Part shown: one piece after another, positions 1-9,017 of the stretch | Layout: every line of letters starts with the position of its first letter | Position numbering within the stretch: position 1 is the first letter of the stretch | NCBI GenBank assembly: GCA_934757155.1 | Contig: CAKVLI010000006.1 | Span: 1-64,000 of the forward strand | DNA: 64,000 bases | Reading direction: 5' to 3' | Origin: an uncultured Candidatus Melainabacteria bacterium | GTDB lineage: Bacteria; Cyanobacteriota; Vampirovibrionia; Gastranaerophilales; Gastranaerophilaceae | Notes under the pieces: generated by a model | Told to the model about the DNA's origin: nothing | Database searches by the model: none | Seen by the model: only the letters and a program-made list of their open reading frames with translations | Program-made: the position numbers and the translations under genes

Positions 1-96
1 GGAAACAAACTCATCAGAAAAAGAAGCCTTCAACAAGTTATGAAAGAATCCTTCTTCTACGGTGCTAACAGATTTGGTAATAACTTCATTGCATAG
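1..96 (+). CDS. C-terminal end of an unidentified gene
   Basis: An open frame enters from the left edge and stops at TAG 94-96, giving about 31 residues that end in FGNNFIA. They are rich in Lys, Arg, Phe and Asn. The remainder lies outside the window, so no function can be assigned. A good plus-strand terminator follows at 184-214, which supports a real gene ending here. It faces away from the phage module that starts at 302 on the other strand. Confidence 0.5.
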   Translation, partial: GNKLIRKRSLQQVMKESFFYGANRFGNNFIA

Positions 97-183
97 CCGG
101 TGCTACGCACATTATTTAACAACAAAGAATAACACACTCTCTCTTATAAACTACACACACATCTTACATCTTACAAAGCTTTT

Positions 184-214
184 AGTCCTCATTTCTTGAG
201 GACTTTTTCTTTTG
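184..214 (+). terminator. Rho-independent terminator
   Basis: AGTCCTCA (184-191) pairs perfectly with TGAGGACT (197-204) over a 5-nt loop, followed by TTTTTCTTTT. It ends the plus-strand gene that stops at 96. The 97-183 stretch before it shows no gene. Confidence 0.8.
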
Positions 215-260
215 TTTGCAAGGTAAAAGAAAAAGAAATAGGGAATGGCAAAATAGGTAA

Positions 261-289
261 GATACGGTAAATTTTCTATTTACCGCATC
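261..289 (-). terminator. Terminator of the phage head operon
   Basis: GATACGGTAAAT (261-272) and ATTTACCGCATC (278-289) form a 12-bp stem. One pair is G-U when read on the minus strand but a mismatch on the plus strand, so the minus orientation is favoured. It sits just beyond the stop of the adaptor gene at 302. The downstream T tract is weak and interrupted. Confidence 0.5.
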
Positions 290-301
290 TTATAATTATT
301 C

Positions 302-961
302 CTAAATTGTAATCGCTTTATCAAGCCCCACCCCCTTTGAATATTTTACGAGTAATCTATAAGCTTTATCCGCCTGTTTTTTGTATGCCGAATAGTTTTC
401 ATCACTTTCTGATGCAATAGAATTAAGCATCGTTCTTGTCATTATCGCTTCCTTCATAATCTCCTCAAGATGAATGGGCACTGTCAAAACATCATCATCT
501 TTTTTTAATGAAAATATTTCATCACCTTCCGCGGATTCACCGATTGCAAGCGTATAATAATCCACCGTTACCATACCTTTTTCAATCGGAGTAGGATAAA
601 GAACGATTTCGTTATTTTTTATATAGAACTTCTTCGGAGTTCCGATTTGTGGAGTCAGATTCTCAGGATTTTTCTCTAATTCAAGTTGAACGGAATTGTA
701 TTTTACCGCATACTGCCCGTTTTGAGTCTGTTTTATCAAGCCGTTTGGCATTTCATAAGACTCACATTTAGGAACAGTCAAAATCAAATGCGTACGTTCA
801 CGAAACGGAAAATCGTAAGACGAATAAATTTCCAAAATAGCTTTGTTCAAGGCAATCACAAGAGAGTCTTCAAATTCTGCATCCGAAACCGCGTCATTGT
901 CGTACATCGCCCATTCCTGAGAAGCTGTTGCGTTATATAAATCAAGTAGTGTTATTGTCAT
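302..961 (-). CDS. Phage head-tail adaptor (connector) protein
   Basis: 219 aa. The layout fits podovirus/siphovirus adaptor proteins that dock under the portal: an N-terminal helical part with an ALNKAILEIYSS segment, a central beta-rich part, and a C-terminal helix (YKKQADKAYRLLVKYSKG) typical of family members. It is the last gene of a minus-strand head module, where adaptors normally sit after the capsid gene. The start has a GGAG-type ribosome site. No tail genes follow, only a terminator, which is unusual for a functional phage. The family call is by eye. Confidence 0.6.
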   Translation of the reverse strand: MTITLLDLYNATASQEWAMYDNDAVSDAEFEDSLVIALNKAILEIYSSYDFPFRERTHLILTVPKCESYEMPNGLIKQTQNGQYAVKYNSVQLELEKNPENLTPQIGTPKKFYIKNNEIVLYPTPIEKGMVTVDYYTLAIGESAEGDEIFSLKKDDDVLTVPIHLEEIMKEAIMTRTMLNSIASESDENYSAYKKQADKAYRLLVKYSKGVGLDKAITI

Positions 962-979
962 AATTTCTCCTTTTAAGAT

Positions 980-1483
980 TTAACCGGTAATGATTTTCAC
1001 ATCATAATCGGCGAATTTTTTCATATAGCTTTCAACCGAAGTGCCAAAAGCATCTTTACCAATATTTGTACCATTGCTTTTAAGGTATTCAATGACCGAA
1101 CCGGCGCCTTTAAGATGAGCACCCGCAAGCAAACCTGACGGCGTAATTTCATATCCGTTAATAATTCTTCCGAGGTACTTATCCGCCCCGACGGCTTTCA
1201 AGTACGACCATTGTTTTTTCTTAAAAATAATTTGCGCATTTTCTTGCGCTTGCGGATTATTCAAAAAATCTTGAAGTGAGTTCACTCCGTCTTTGCCTGT
1301 AAACACTCCGCACCAATCATTGTTATACCGTCTTGTGTTTTTCTTGTAATACCCCGAATCAATAAGTGCCGCTTCGCCCATTTGATACTTACCGGCATAA
1401 CCATATTTGTTTAAGGCTTTATAGTTTCCGCCGGATTCTCGCGCGCCTAAATCCTCTAAAAATTGTTGAAAAGTTTTTGTCAT
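980..1483 (-). CDS. Phage-associated lysozyme/transglycosylase-like protein
   Basis: 167 aa. The N-terminal LGARESGGNY segment followed by YGYAGKYQMGEAAL matches lysozyme/lytic-transglycosylase domains found at the tips of phage tails and in VgrG-type proteins; the Glu of ARESGG is the likely catalytic acid. It has no signal peptide, so it would act as a virion component or need a holin. The stop is 18 nt from the adaptor gene start, in the same operon. Confidence in a muramidase fold is moderate and the exact bond cleaved is unknown. Confidence 0.65.
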   Translation of the reverse strand: MTKTFQQFLEDLGARESGGNYKALNKYGYAGKYQMGEAALIDSGYYKKNTRRYNNDWCGVFTGKDGVNSLQDFLNNPQAQENAQIIFKKKQWSYLKAVGADKYLGRIINGYEITPSGLLAGAHLKGAGSVIEYLKSNGTNIGKDAFGTSVESYMKKFADYDVKIITG

Positions 1484-1494
1484 ACTATCCCTCT

Positions 1495-1680
1495 CTATTC
1501 ATCCAAAATTTTAGACAATAGCGTCTTATCGGAAACGACTTTTTTTGCTTTGTCCTTAAATTTTTTCCCGTTTTTCTCTACAATTCTGTACTCGTTCGGA
1601 TATTTTTCGCGCAACTCTTTTGCTTCCTCTGCAGGCAGCACAAATGTGTGTCCGGTCGGAAGATACGTAATTTTAAACAT
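1495..1680 (-). CDS. Small phage protein, 61 aa
   Basis: A short basic protein with an AEEAKELREKYPNEY motif, which resembles the small beta-strand-plus-helix proteins found among phage head genes. It has a clear ribosome site (caggagaaaact before ATG) and lies in the head operon between a capsid-associated gene and the lysozyme gene. The family is not recognised. Confidence 0.55.
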   Translation of the reverse strand: MFKITYLPTGHTFVLPAEEAKELREKYPNEYRIVEKNGKKFKDKAKKVVSDKTLLSKILDE

Positions 1681-1699
1681 AGTTTTCTCCTGTTAAGAA

Positions 1700-1730
1700 G
1701 TGATGCGGGCGGCTTCGCCGCCCGCATCAC
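1700..1730 (-). terminator. Strong GC-rich hairpin inside the phage operon
   Basis: GTGATGCGGGCGGC (1700-1713) pairs perfectly with GCCGCCCGCATCAC (1717-1730), a 14-bp stem with a 3-nt loop. It is far more GC-rich than its surroundings. It lies directly after the 128-aa gene. There is no T run on either side, so it may act as an mRNA-stabilising or partial-termination element that sets capsid protein ratios. Confidence 0.6.
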
Positions 1731-1734
1731 CGAA

Positions 1735-2121
1735 TTATTCAACTTCTCTAACACCTGCCCATTTAGCAATAGCGTAGATTGTACCGGTAAATCCGGTTGC
1801 AAAGTCCAAATCAATTGAACCGTCAGCTTTTTCAAAACGAGATAAGTCTTGAAGCTGAATTGCAGAAACTCCCGCTGGAAGTGTAATTACGATATCTCCG
1901 AGCATTGAGTTCGGGTACGCATCGCCTGCTTTAACAGTCAACAAAGATGACGTTGCAGAGTTTTTAATAATAATAAATAACGAATTGTTCTTATTAGAAA
2001 ACGCATCCGCGATTGTAACTCCGTTTGCCTGTGTAACAGTTGATTCTGTGATTCCGATATTTGCGACTGACTCTGTGTGGTCAAGTGTCGGATATTGAAC
2101 ATTAATAATATCTCTTGCCAT
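1735..2121 (-). CDS. Probable phage head decoration or minor capsid protein
   Basis: 128 aa, rich in Thr, Ser, Ala and beta-prone sequence, with no signal peptide or membrane segment. It lies directly downstream of the major capsid gene with a strong ribosome site (agaaaggaaaatttt before ATG), the usual place for a decoration or stabilising protein. The assignment is from position and composition; no motif proves it. Confidence 0.5.
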   Translation of the reverse strand: MARDIINVQYPTLDHTESVANIGITESTVTQANGVTIADAFSNKNNSLFIIIKNSATSSLLTVKAGDAYPNSMLGDIVITLPAGVSAIQLQDLSRFEKADGSIDLDFATGFTGTIYAIAKWAGVREVE

Positions 2122-2151
2122 AAAATTTTCCTTTCTGATTTTTACTATTCA

Positions 2152-3045
2152 TTAACCGAGAGAGAGTGTAGCTGAAACCTTTGCAGTACCTAACATATCC
2201 GCACGCGGAGCGCCAACACCATAAAGACCGTAGCCTTTGTAGCAAGTGTTGAAGTTTTTCTCCGGAGTGTAGAAGGTTGTATTCAAGTTAGATGAAATAC
2301 CGCCCGCAAGAGTTTTGTCCTTAACACCGAATAGTGGATAGAAAACGCCCTCTTCAGGTTGAGCAATGTGGTTTGAAACAAGAATTTCCCAACCGCAAAG
2401 GTTACCAATATAGCCTTTTTCCATTTCAGACTTGCCTTTTTCGGTGTATTTCAAATCATCTAATTTTCCGAGGTAGAATTGGTATTCAGGCGGAATTATA
2501 CAAACCATTGAACCGTCAATCCAGTTAGTATGACCTTTTCCGTCTCCTCTTTGGAATTTTGCCTGCATGTATGCAAAAATATCTTTTGCTACGGTCGGAG
2601 TCAAAGTTATTGCACTGCCTGAATTATCAAGATAGTGACCGGCTCTTGTGTAAAGGTTTGCATAAGCAGAATCAACTGCTGCTGCAAATTGCTTGATTGC
2701 GTCATTGGTGTAATCTTTAGCCAAATCAACCGTCTTATCATATTCGCCGTCAGTTTTTGCAATCATTTTTTCTTCAACTTCTGATAATTCAAAGTGGAAA
2801 GCTTTTCCTCTGTCGATTTTTACCTTACACATTGAAACCGCAGCAGCTTCTGCATCAGGCAAATCACTGCCGTCATAGTCGAACAATTTAACCATGCCGG
2901 GCATTGCGATATCCACTTCGTCACCCTTGTTGATTGAATCCTTCATCTCTGAATGAGCAAGTTTTCCGACTACAAGTTCGTTGTAAAAATACTTGTTGAA
3001 AGCTTTTGAAAAAGCATCGACAATCAGTTGTTTTGTTGTTGTCAT
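2152..3045 (-). CDS. Phage major capsid protein
   Basis: 297 aa. The charged N-terminal helix, the GDEVDIAMPGMVKLFDYDG strand region, the KIDRGKAFHFELSEVEEK segment typical of P22-like/HK97-fold coat proteins, and the long helix DYTNDAIKQFAAAVDSAYAN all fit a major capsid protein. It follows portal and scaffold-like genes, the canonical order. It forms the icosahedral shell. The frame is intact with no stop or shift, so capsid protein could be made even though the rest of a phage is missing. Confidence 0.8.
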   Translation of the reverse strand: MTTTKQLIVDAFSKAFNKYFYNELVVGKLAHSEMKDSINKGDEVDIAMPGMVKLFDYDGSDLPDAEAAAVSMCKVKIDRGKAFHFELSEVEEKMIAKTDGEYDKTVDLAKDYTNDAIKQFAAAVDSAYANLYTRAGHYLDNSGSAITLTPTVAKDIFAYMQAKFQRGDGKGHTNWIDGSMVCIIPPEYQFYLGKLDDLKYTEKGKSEMEKGYIGNLCGWEILVSNHIAQPEEGVFYPLFGVKDKTLAGGISSNLNTTFYTPEKNFNTCYKGYGLYGVGAPRADMLGTAKVSATLSLG

Positions 3046-3073
3046 AAATCATCCTTTCATTTTTATGTGTGTA

Positions 3074-3739
3074 CTAAATAAGCCTGTCCAGCATCTCATC
3101 GACTTCTTGCGGTGTCATTTCATCTAATCTCTTTTTAGGAGGTATAAAAGAGGTTTTCGGATTTTTGCTGTATTTCATTGAATCCAAAATCTGCTGAGTT
3201 TCTTTTTGAGCAGAATTTTTCCGTTCAGCAGTCTCAATCCTTGATGAAACGTACTTATCAAGAAGGTTGACAAATTCTTCCGTATCAAGATTTCCGTTCA
3301 AAGCCCCATAAGCTGCACTATAAATTGCCTTGAAATCAGTGTTTTGAAAATACTCAGGAGTATCGTATTTTTGTTTTATCTCTTCAAGATCAGACAAACA
3401 TTGACGAAATTGTCTATCAAAATTGCTCATAAAGGTGCAAAGCCCCTCGTATGTTGATGCAACTTTGCGCAATTGTCCCAACTCTTCAGAACAAGTCCCC
3501 TGATATTTTTGCAGCTCTTCGTAAGCTTTAGTCAAATCTTCTACTGACTTGAATTTTCCTAAAATCAACTCTTCAGGAGGGTCTTTTTCTAAAGATTGTC
3601 CTTCTTTTTCGTCAATTTTTTCGACGGATTCTGTTTCTGAAACGACTTCTGTTTTTTCCGCCTGAGAGTTATCAGATTGCTCCGGCTCAAAAGCGTCAGC
3701 AACAGACGTTTCATTAGCTTGAATTTGATTTTCTTCCAT
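3074..3739 (-). CDS. Scaffold-like phage protein
   Basis: 221 aa, strongly acidic at the N terminus (runs of Glu, Ser, Gln), then helical coiled-coil-prone sequence and a basic C-terminal part (NPKTSFIPPKKRLDEMT). Acidic, helical and placed between portal and capsid genes is the signature of a head-assembly scaffold; no protease motif is visible. Ribosome site gaaaggaatatt precedes ATG. Confidence 0.65.
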   Translation of the reverse strand: MEENQIQANETSVADAFEPEQSDNSQAEKTEVVSETESVEKIDEKEGQSLEKDPPEELILGKFKSVEDLTKAYEELQKYQGTCSEELGQLRKVASTYEGLCTFMSNFDRQFRQCLSDLEEIKQKYDTPEYFQNTDFKAIYSAAYGALNGNLDTEEFVNLLDKYVSSRIETAERKNSAQKETQQILDSMKYSKNPKTSFIPPKKRLDEMTPQEVDEMLDRLI

Positions 3740-3766
3740 AATATTCCTTTCTTATTTTTAATAATT

Positions 3767-5650
3767 CTATTCATGTAGTGCATTTTCTTCTGTAATCTTG
3801 TTTGACTCTTCTGTATCATCCCCTTGCTGTTCAACATTGTTGTTCACCATGGTCAAAAGCTGCTGCAACATTGGATTCATCGCGTTCGGGGGCAATTCTT
3901 CTCCATTTACCCCTACCCCTGCCCCTGTAGGAGCAAGAAATCTTTCCGGATTATCCACACCTTTTTGTTCAAAATACCAGATGAAAATTTCCTGCAAGTT
4001 TAACTCAATATGCTGCGCGAATTTTTCCACCGCAGTCACAAGCATATCCGCTTGTTCAGACTTGAGAGTTGCATTAGAAGAATCCGAATACGTGTATTTG
4101 TAATCCGCTTGCCTTACAGCGTCATCAATCTCGATAGTTTCAGGTTGATTTTCTTTATTCACAAAAACTGTTTCAATACCGGTTTTGAAATCCGCACAAA
4201 GTTTTGCAACTTTCTCGACATTCGGGATAATAAAATCCTGATTAATCGTATCTACAAGCATAGAAAGCCTTGTCATCTGACCTTGCGTTTTCGTATTAAT
4301 TTCTGTCGCAGTCTTTGACCCTGTTGTCTCCACTGCACCAATCATATTCGGGAATATTCCTGAAACCTCCGCCATCAAATCGTTCAAGAAAAAAATATCC
4401 TCCATAAACACAGATGGGTTAAAACTCAGCTGTTGGAATGCCGCTGTAGGAGAAAGATTATCCCCGTATTCAATAATTTTCCCCGGATAAAGCTCGATTT
4501 CATCCTCATCAAAAAATCCTTCAGGTGCAAGCAACGGCGGATTTTCATTGAGTGATTGCAAATTACAGGTTCTATTGAGCAAATCTTCTTGAAAATGCGC
4601 AAGCGAAAGCACACAATAGAGCGGGCTTATACCTCTTTTTGTTTCAGGATCAATGATAAACGCACCGTAAGAAAACGGATTGATTATTCTTTCGTTTTTC
4701 CCGAACTCAACAAGGAATTTTCTTCCGACAATCACTGCATGCCAGTTTTTGAGAACTTCTCCTGACGGAAGCTTCAAATCTCCCCAATGCTCAAGCACTT
4801 CAACGGTAGAACCATTCACGATTTCGTTATCATTAATTCCGATACCTTTTCTGATATTTTTTGAGTCATTTTTCGCAACCAATTCGTGAATTTGCTCTGC
4901 CTGAGATTTATCAAGCTCATAATATTGGTTATTAATTATATCGCTCGGAGTCTTGTAACTTCTATAAATCTTCGGACAAGAATCCCAATTATCCACCTGA
5001 GATGAGTCAAAAACCAAATCAGCGGGATTCACCGGATAAACATAAGGATTGTCATAAATCTTCTTTCTATCTACCCAGAAGTTCTTGCCCTCTTTAATTG
5101 CGTCTAAAATTCTCGGAAGTTTTGTGAAATCTTTAGAAAAAACATTCTTAAACATCTCAATCGGGCGTCTGTATTCTTCATAATTTTTCTTCCAAGCCGT
5201 AAACGAGATTAATTCTCCAAACAATAAAGCGTTATCTATAACTTTATCGCAAGTTTTTTGAAACCCCATTTTTTCAAAAATATCCACCAAAACAGCTTTT
5301 TGCTTATTTGAAGAATTGTTTGAATCGTGATTTTCTCCGGAAACATCAAACATAGAATTTACGTTAGCGTAAGTATTTCGCCAAATAAAAGCCTTAAGCG
5401 TTTGGTAAAACATAAACGTTTTACACATTTTAACCTTGGCTTTCCATTTTTGTTTCTTGTCAGAAATCGATTTAAAATCATTTTTGAAAAATATTTCATT
5501 CGCCAACTTAGAAGCCATTTCCAAATTAGAGTTTCTTTGGGAATTTAAAGAAACAAACTCGCCTGAAATACTTTTCACAAGTAAAGCTTCTTCCTCTTTC
5601 GATAATTCTTTTGAAGAATTATCCTTTTCAATAATGTACTCAAAAGACAT
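3767..5650 (-). CDS. Phage portal protein
   Basis: 627 aa from ATG 5650. I chose this start because GGAAAGGAA sits just before it; an in-frame upstream extension has none. Family features are the ALLFGELISFTAWKK segment, the YVYPVNPADLVFDSS motif, AHFQEDLLNRTCN, and the helix SGIFPNMIGAVETTGSKTAT followed by QTQGQMTRLSMLV-like sequence (typical of podovirus-type portals). The acidic Gln-rich tail is also common. It would form the dodecameric ring through which DNA is packaged. It is the first gene of the compact head operon. No large terminase lies upstream, the usual partner. Confidence 0.75.
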   Translation of the reverse strand: MSFEYIIEKDNSSKELSKEEEALLVKSISGEFVSLNSQRNSNLEMASKLANEIFFKNDFKSISDKKQKWKAKVKMCKTFMFYQTLKAFIWRNTYANVNSMFDVSGENHDSNNSSNKQKAVLVDIFEKMGFQKTCDKVIDNALLFGELISFTAWKKNYEEYRRPIEMFKNVFSKDFTKLPRILDAIKEGKNFWVDRKKIYDNPYVYPVNPADLVFDSSQVDNWDSCPKIYRSYKTPSDIINNQYYELDKSQAEQIHELVAKNDSKNIRKGIGINDNEIVNGSTVEVLEHWGDLKLPSGEVLKNWHAVIVGRKFLVEFGKNERIINPFSYGAFIIDPETKRGISPLYCVLSLAHFQEDLLNRTCNLQSLNENPPLLAPEGFFDEDEIELYPGKIIEYGDNLSPTAAFQQLSFNPSVFMEDIFFLNDLMAEVSGIFPNMIGAVETTGSKTATEINTKTQGQMTRLSMLVDTINQDFIIPNVEKVAKLCADFKTGIETVFVNKENQPETIEIDDAVRQADYKYTYSDSSNATLKSEQADMLVTAVEKFAQHIELNLQEIFIWYFEQKGVDNPERFLAPTGAGVGVNGEELPPNAMNPMLQQLLTMVNNNVEQQGDDTEESNKITEENALHE

Positions 5651-5775
5651 AAAATTTCCTTTCCGGGCAAATGCCCAATAAATATCTATCAATGTGCCTA
5701 ATATTCACAGGCAAAAAAAATTTTTACGGGTTTTAGAATGAACAGGTAAACACTTTTAAAAAGGTACAAGATAAA

Positions 5776-8625
5776 ATGCAAATACAAAAAATTAATCCGT
5801 TTTTAAACTATAACTTTAAACAAACAGCCAAAATCACAAAAAAAGAAGAATCGATTGAAGAGCAGCCACAATATTCATCCCTGCCTTCATCACTTGCTTT
5901 TGGCGCAAGAGTCGATAAAGGCTTATCCCGTTTTTACGAAGTAAACGCGGACAAAATGCCTTCGACCGTAAAAAAATTCATTGAGAATCTTCCGAGCAAA
6001 GAAATTTTCACACCGCTTGCTGCGCAAGCGGCTGCATTCGCCGGACTTGCCGGAGCTTTAACGATAGCAGACATCAAAAACAGTTATCCGGAAGAAGAAC
6101 TTTTCCAAAACCTGATAAGCCCTGATGATAGCAAAGCTACTCGAGGAATTTTGGGAACTTATCGTGAAAACAAAGATTTGTTAGAAATGTGTGACCAAGG
6201 TATTCTTGAAAACAAAGAAAATTTGACCGTATGGCTGATTAAAAAGATTTTCCTTGAAGGCAAAACAGTTGATGAAATCAATCAAGATTTAGACAAAAAC
6301 CTCAATCCTGATTTCAAAAAGTTATACACAGAAAAAGAGCCTGAAGGACAAGCAATCAGAGGTACAACCCTCAAAGCTCTCGGCATAAAGATGCCTGCAT
6401 TTGAATATATGCAATCTCTAAGATACACTCGTGATGGATATTCTGACGCTGTAGGTGAAAAAATTTCGCAGGTTCAAAGAGCATTCTGGGATTCAATGCC
6501 TCCGGAAGAACGTACCGCAAGAGCCAGAGCAAGCGTTCTGAGATTTGAAAACTGGTGGGCATCAATGTCTTATGACGAAAAGCTTGACGTTATTGCAGAA
6601 CAAATGGACACAATAGAACTTCTCAAAAAGTTCAACTCCTCCGATTTGGGCAAAACAAAATCCCACAGCAAACCTAAGACTGTTCAAACAAAAAATCCAC
6701 AAGTTCATACGTCACAACCTTCATCAGTATTGAGCCGCGACGACTTGTTCAAGATTTGGGCTGCAAACAACTTGAAAATCTTTAATGAAAACCTAAGTCC
6801 GCTTGACAGAGAACGTATCCAAGTTAAACGCACCCAGAGAAGAGTTGAAGGCTGGGAAACGATGACTCCGGAAGAGCAAACAGAATACTTAGCGAAACTC
6901 AAAACCGGAACAGAACCTTTAAGATACGCGATGATTGATGCTTGGAACAACAACCCTGAAATTTTGGTCGAGTTATCTCTGTTTTTCAAAAGAAAAAGTA
7001 TCCAAAACCCTGAAGAAGATTTGTATAACGACAAAAATTTCAGCGATAAAATGTCTAATCTTATGAGTGCATTTTGGAGCGAAAATCCTGATTTTGCCGC
7101 ACAATTGGGCAGAGAAATCAGCAATTCTCACCAAAAGATTAAAACTGCAATCAACAGCGGTAATTTTGAAATCCTTAAAAGAGATATATTAAAAGCGAAA
7201 ACTTTAAGACAAAAAGAAACCGCAAAAGAAGTCAAAGAATATATGCAAATTGACCCTTTGGGAATTATGGAAAACTATCCGCCATATATGAAAAACTTTA
7301 TGAAGCTGTACAAAAACATATTCCCTGATAAAGGTGAATTTTTGCCAAAAGAATATTTTATGGACTTTTTCAATGCCGCATACTGCGATTTAACAGAAGA
7401 TCAAATCAACAGCTGGACTAAATTCATTGTTAAAACTCAATTGACTCCGGAGGACAGATTAAACCTTGAAAACATTCGCTGTTCGGAAACCCCAAAATCA
7501 ACTGTTATGAACCGTGCTCTGGAAGCTGCTTTGGCAGACGCATTGTACAAATGTACAGAAAATCCGATTGTATTTACAATGTCGCAAGCTGATTGCAAAA
7601 TAGCTCTCTCACAAGTTTTGGCGGGTGATAGCGAAATTGATGTGCTTTCGGAAAAACTTGATAACAGATTTAAAATCCCTGTGAAAAATAGAAACGTAGA
7701 TTTTGAGCGCATCACGGGTGTCTATAACGATACCAGAACTCCATTAAGTAATATGGAAGCAGATGAAATTCTTGAACAATACTTTGTCATCAGCAAATCA
7801 AAAGAAAACAATATAGAAGAAGTAAAACGAATCCGAAACGAATTAAACAACTACATTTCGCTATATGGAAGAAGTATTTATACAGCATTTTCAACCAAAA
7901 GTATGTATCCGCCGGAAGTTCGCAAAGCATTTGTAGAAAAATTCTTGTACAATCTTCCTGCAAGTCTTTTGGACGGTGGATTTACGTTAAGAGTAAAAAC
8001 TATAGAAGACTTTAATCGTGAAGACCAAATCAACAGGATTAACAACGCGTTTAGTAGAAAATACTCTTTCGTTCCGCAAGAGGCAATGGAAAGCTATTTG
8101 CTTGAACTGGATAAAGCACTTAGAATGACCGGCACTCTCAATGAATTCGAAAAATACTGCTGTAAAAAGAAGAAAACACCGGAAGAACCTTGTGTAGCCT
8201 TCACACTCACTCGCGACCAATTTACGGTTGTAGATTATTTGCTCAACCTTTGCCTTGAACAATCTATGGCAGACGTTCTCTATAAAGCAACAGGTGAAGC
8301 AAAGGTATACTCTCTAGGTGCAGAAGAGTTGATGGAAGAACTTGAATCCTTTAGCCTTGTAAAAAGGCTTCCATTTGCGAAAACTGTACAAGCCAGAGAA
8401 CGCGGCGAAAATTTTGATGTCAGACTAAAATCAAAACCAAACCTATTCCAACTCAAACAAATCTATAATGACTACGTGAAAGAGATTTTTGAGTATGTAG
8501 ATGAGTGTTGTAATGAAGGAAAAAGAATTCAAAAAGAAGACCTCGTTATGATTTTGAACCCTGACGAAAACAAAACCGATGTTGATGAATACACTCGTAA
8601 CAGAATAGTTGAATTTCCTGCTTAA
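5776..8625 (+). CDS. Large tagged protein of unknown function (949 aa)
   Basis: The protein begins with the N-terminal leader seen on several other proteins here (MQIQKINPFLNYNFK), then SSLAFGARVDKG. A hydrophobic stretch, AAQAAAFAGLAGALTIADI, lies near residues 75-95. The rest is helical and charged, with repeated W-x-M-(S/P)-x-E-E motifs (FWDSMPPEERTA, WWASMSYDEKL, WETMTPEEQ) that suggest degenerate internal repeats. No catalytic motif was recognised. It is divergent from the portal gene and lies inside an otherwise phage-like neighbourhood. Surface or secreted localisation is only suggested by the shared leader. Confidence 0.6.
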   Translation: MQIQKINPFLNYNFKQTAKITKKEESIEEQPQYSSLPSSLAFGARVDKGLSRFYEVNADKMPSTVKKFIENLPSKEIFTPLAAQAAAFAGLAGALTIADIKNSYPEEELFQNLISPDDSKATRGILGTYRENKDLLEMCDQGILENKENLTVWLIKKIFLEGKTVDEINQDLDKNLNPDFKKLYTEKEPEGQAIRGTTLKALGIKMPAFEYMQSLRYTRDGYSDAVGEKISQVQRAFWDSMPPEERTARARASVLRFENWWASMSYDEKLDVIAEQMDTIELLKKFNSSDLGKTKSHSKPKTVQTKNPQVHTSQPSSVLSRDDLFKIWAANNLKIFNENLSPLDRERIQVKRTQRRVEGWETMTPEEQTEYLAKLKTGTEPLRYAMIDAWNNNPEILVELSLFFKRKSIQNPEEDLYNDKNFSDKMSNLMSAFWSENPDFAAQLGREISNSHQKIKTAINSGNFEILKRDILKAKTLRQKETAKEVKEYMQIDPLGIMENYPPYMKNFMKLYKNIFPDKGEFLPKEYFMDFFNAAYCDLTEDQINSWTKFIVKTQLTPEDRLNLENIRCSETPKSTVMNRALEAALADALYKCTENPIVFTMSQADCKIALSQVLAGDSEIDVLSEKLDNRFKIPVKNRNVDFERITGVYNDTRTPLSNMEADEILEQYFVISKSKENNIEEVKRIRNELNNYISLYGRSIYTAFSTKSMYPPEVRKAFVEKFLYNLPASLLDGGFTLRVKTIEDFNREDQINRINNAFSRKYSFVPQEAMESYLLELDKALRMTGTLNEFEKYCCKKKKTPEEPCVAFTLTRDQFTVVDYLLNLCLEQSMADVLYKATGEAKVYSLGAEELMEELESFSLVKRLPFAKTVQARERGENFDVRLKSKPNLFQLKQIYNDYVKEIFEYVDECCNEGKRIQKEDLVMILNPDENKTDVDEYTRNRIVEFPA

Positions 8626-8628
8626 GAA

Positions 8629-9009
8629 TCAATGTTTGTAAACAAAGAGATTATCTTTTTCGCGAGAAAAACCACACCTCAAAAGGCATAACGCAGAGGC
8701 TCTGTTTTGGGCTTCTGCATAAATATCCGATTTAAACCAAGCAAGAGTTTTCTTTAAGCACTCCAAATTTGCCAAAAAATTTTTTCGCTGCGCAAAACCG
8801 TTCAGGAAAAGTTTACCTTTTTCCATGAAATAATAAATCGCACCAAGTAATTTTTTATTATCTAAAAATGCATAAAAAAGCGTGTTGTCGCGGATAAACT
8901 CATAAGAATTCGAATCGCAAATCTTTTCCTGACAATTTTCGTACAGCAACTTAAGCTGATTTTCATAATTTTTAAAATCAGCGTCAGTCGGAATTAATAC
9001 CGATATCAT
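8629..9009 (-). CDS. Phage-type GNAT-like acetyltransferase
   Basis: 126 aa. It reads like a compact GNAT fold: strands LFYAFLDNKKLLGAIYYF and KLFLNGFAQRK, a helix, and the end motif ASALCLLRCGFSREKDNLF, where family members place the Ala-x-x-L-x-x-x-x-GF element. I recall very similar proteins in phage head regions, which would make this an outlying part of the phage module. The substrate is unknown. It converges with the 949-aa gene, 3 nt apart. Confidence 0.5.
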   Translation of the reverse strand: MISVLIPTDADFKNYENQLKLLYENCQEKICDSNSYEFIRDNTLFYAFLDNKKLLGAIYYFMEKGKLFLNGFAQRKNFLANLECLKKTLAWFKSDIYAEAQNRASALCLLRCGFSREKDNLFVYKH

Positions 9010-9017
9010 CTTTTCTC

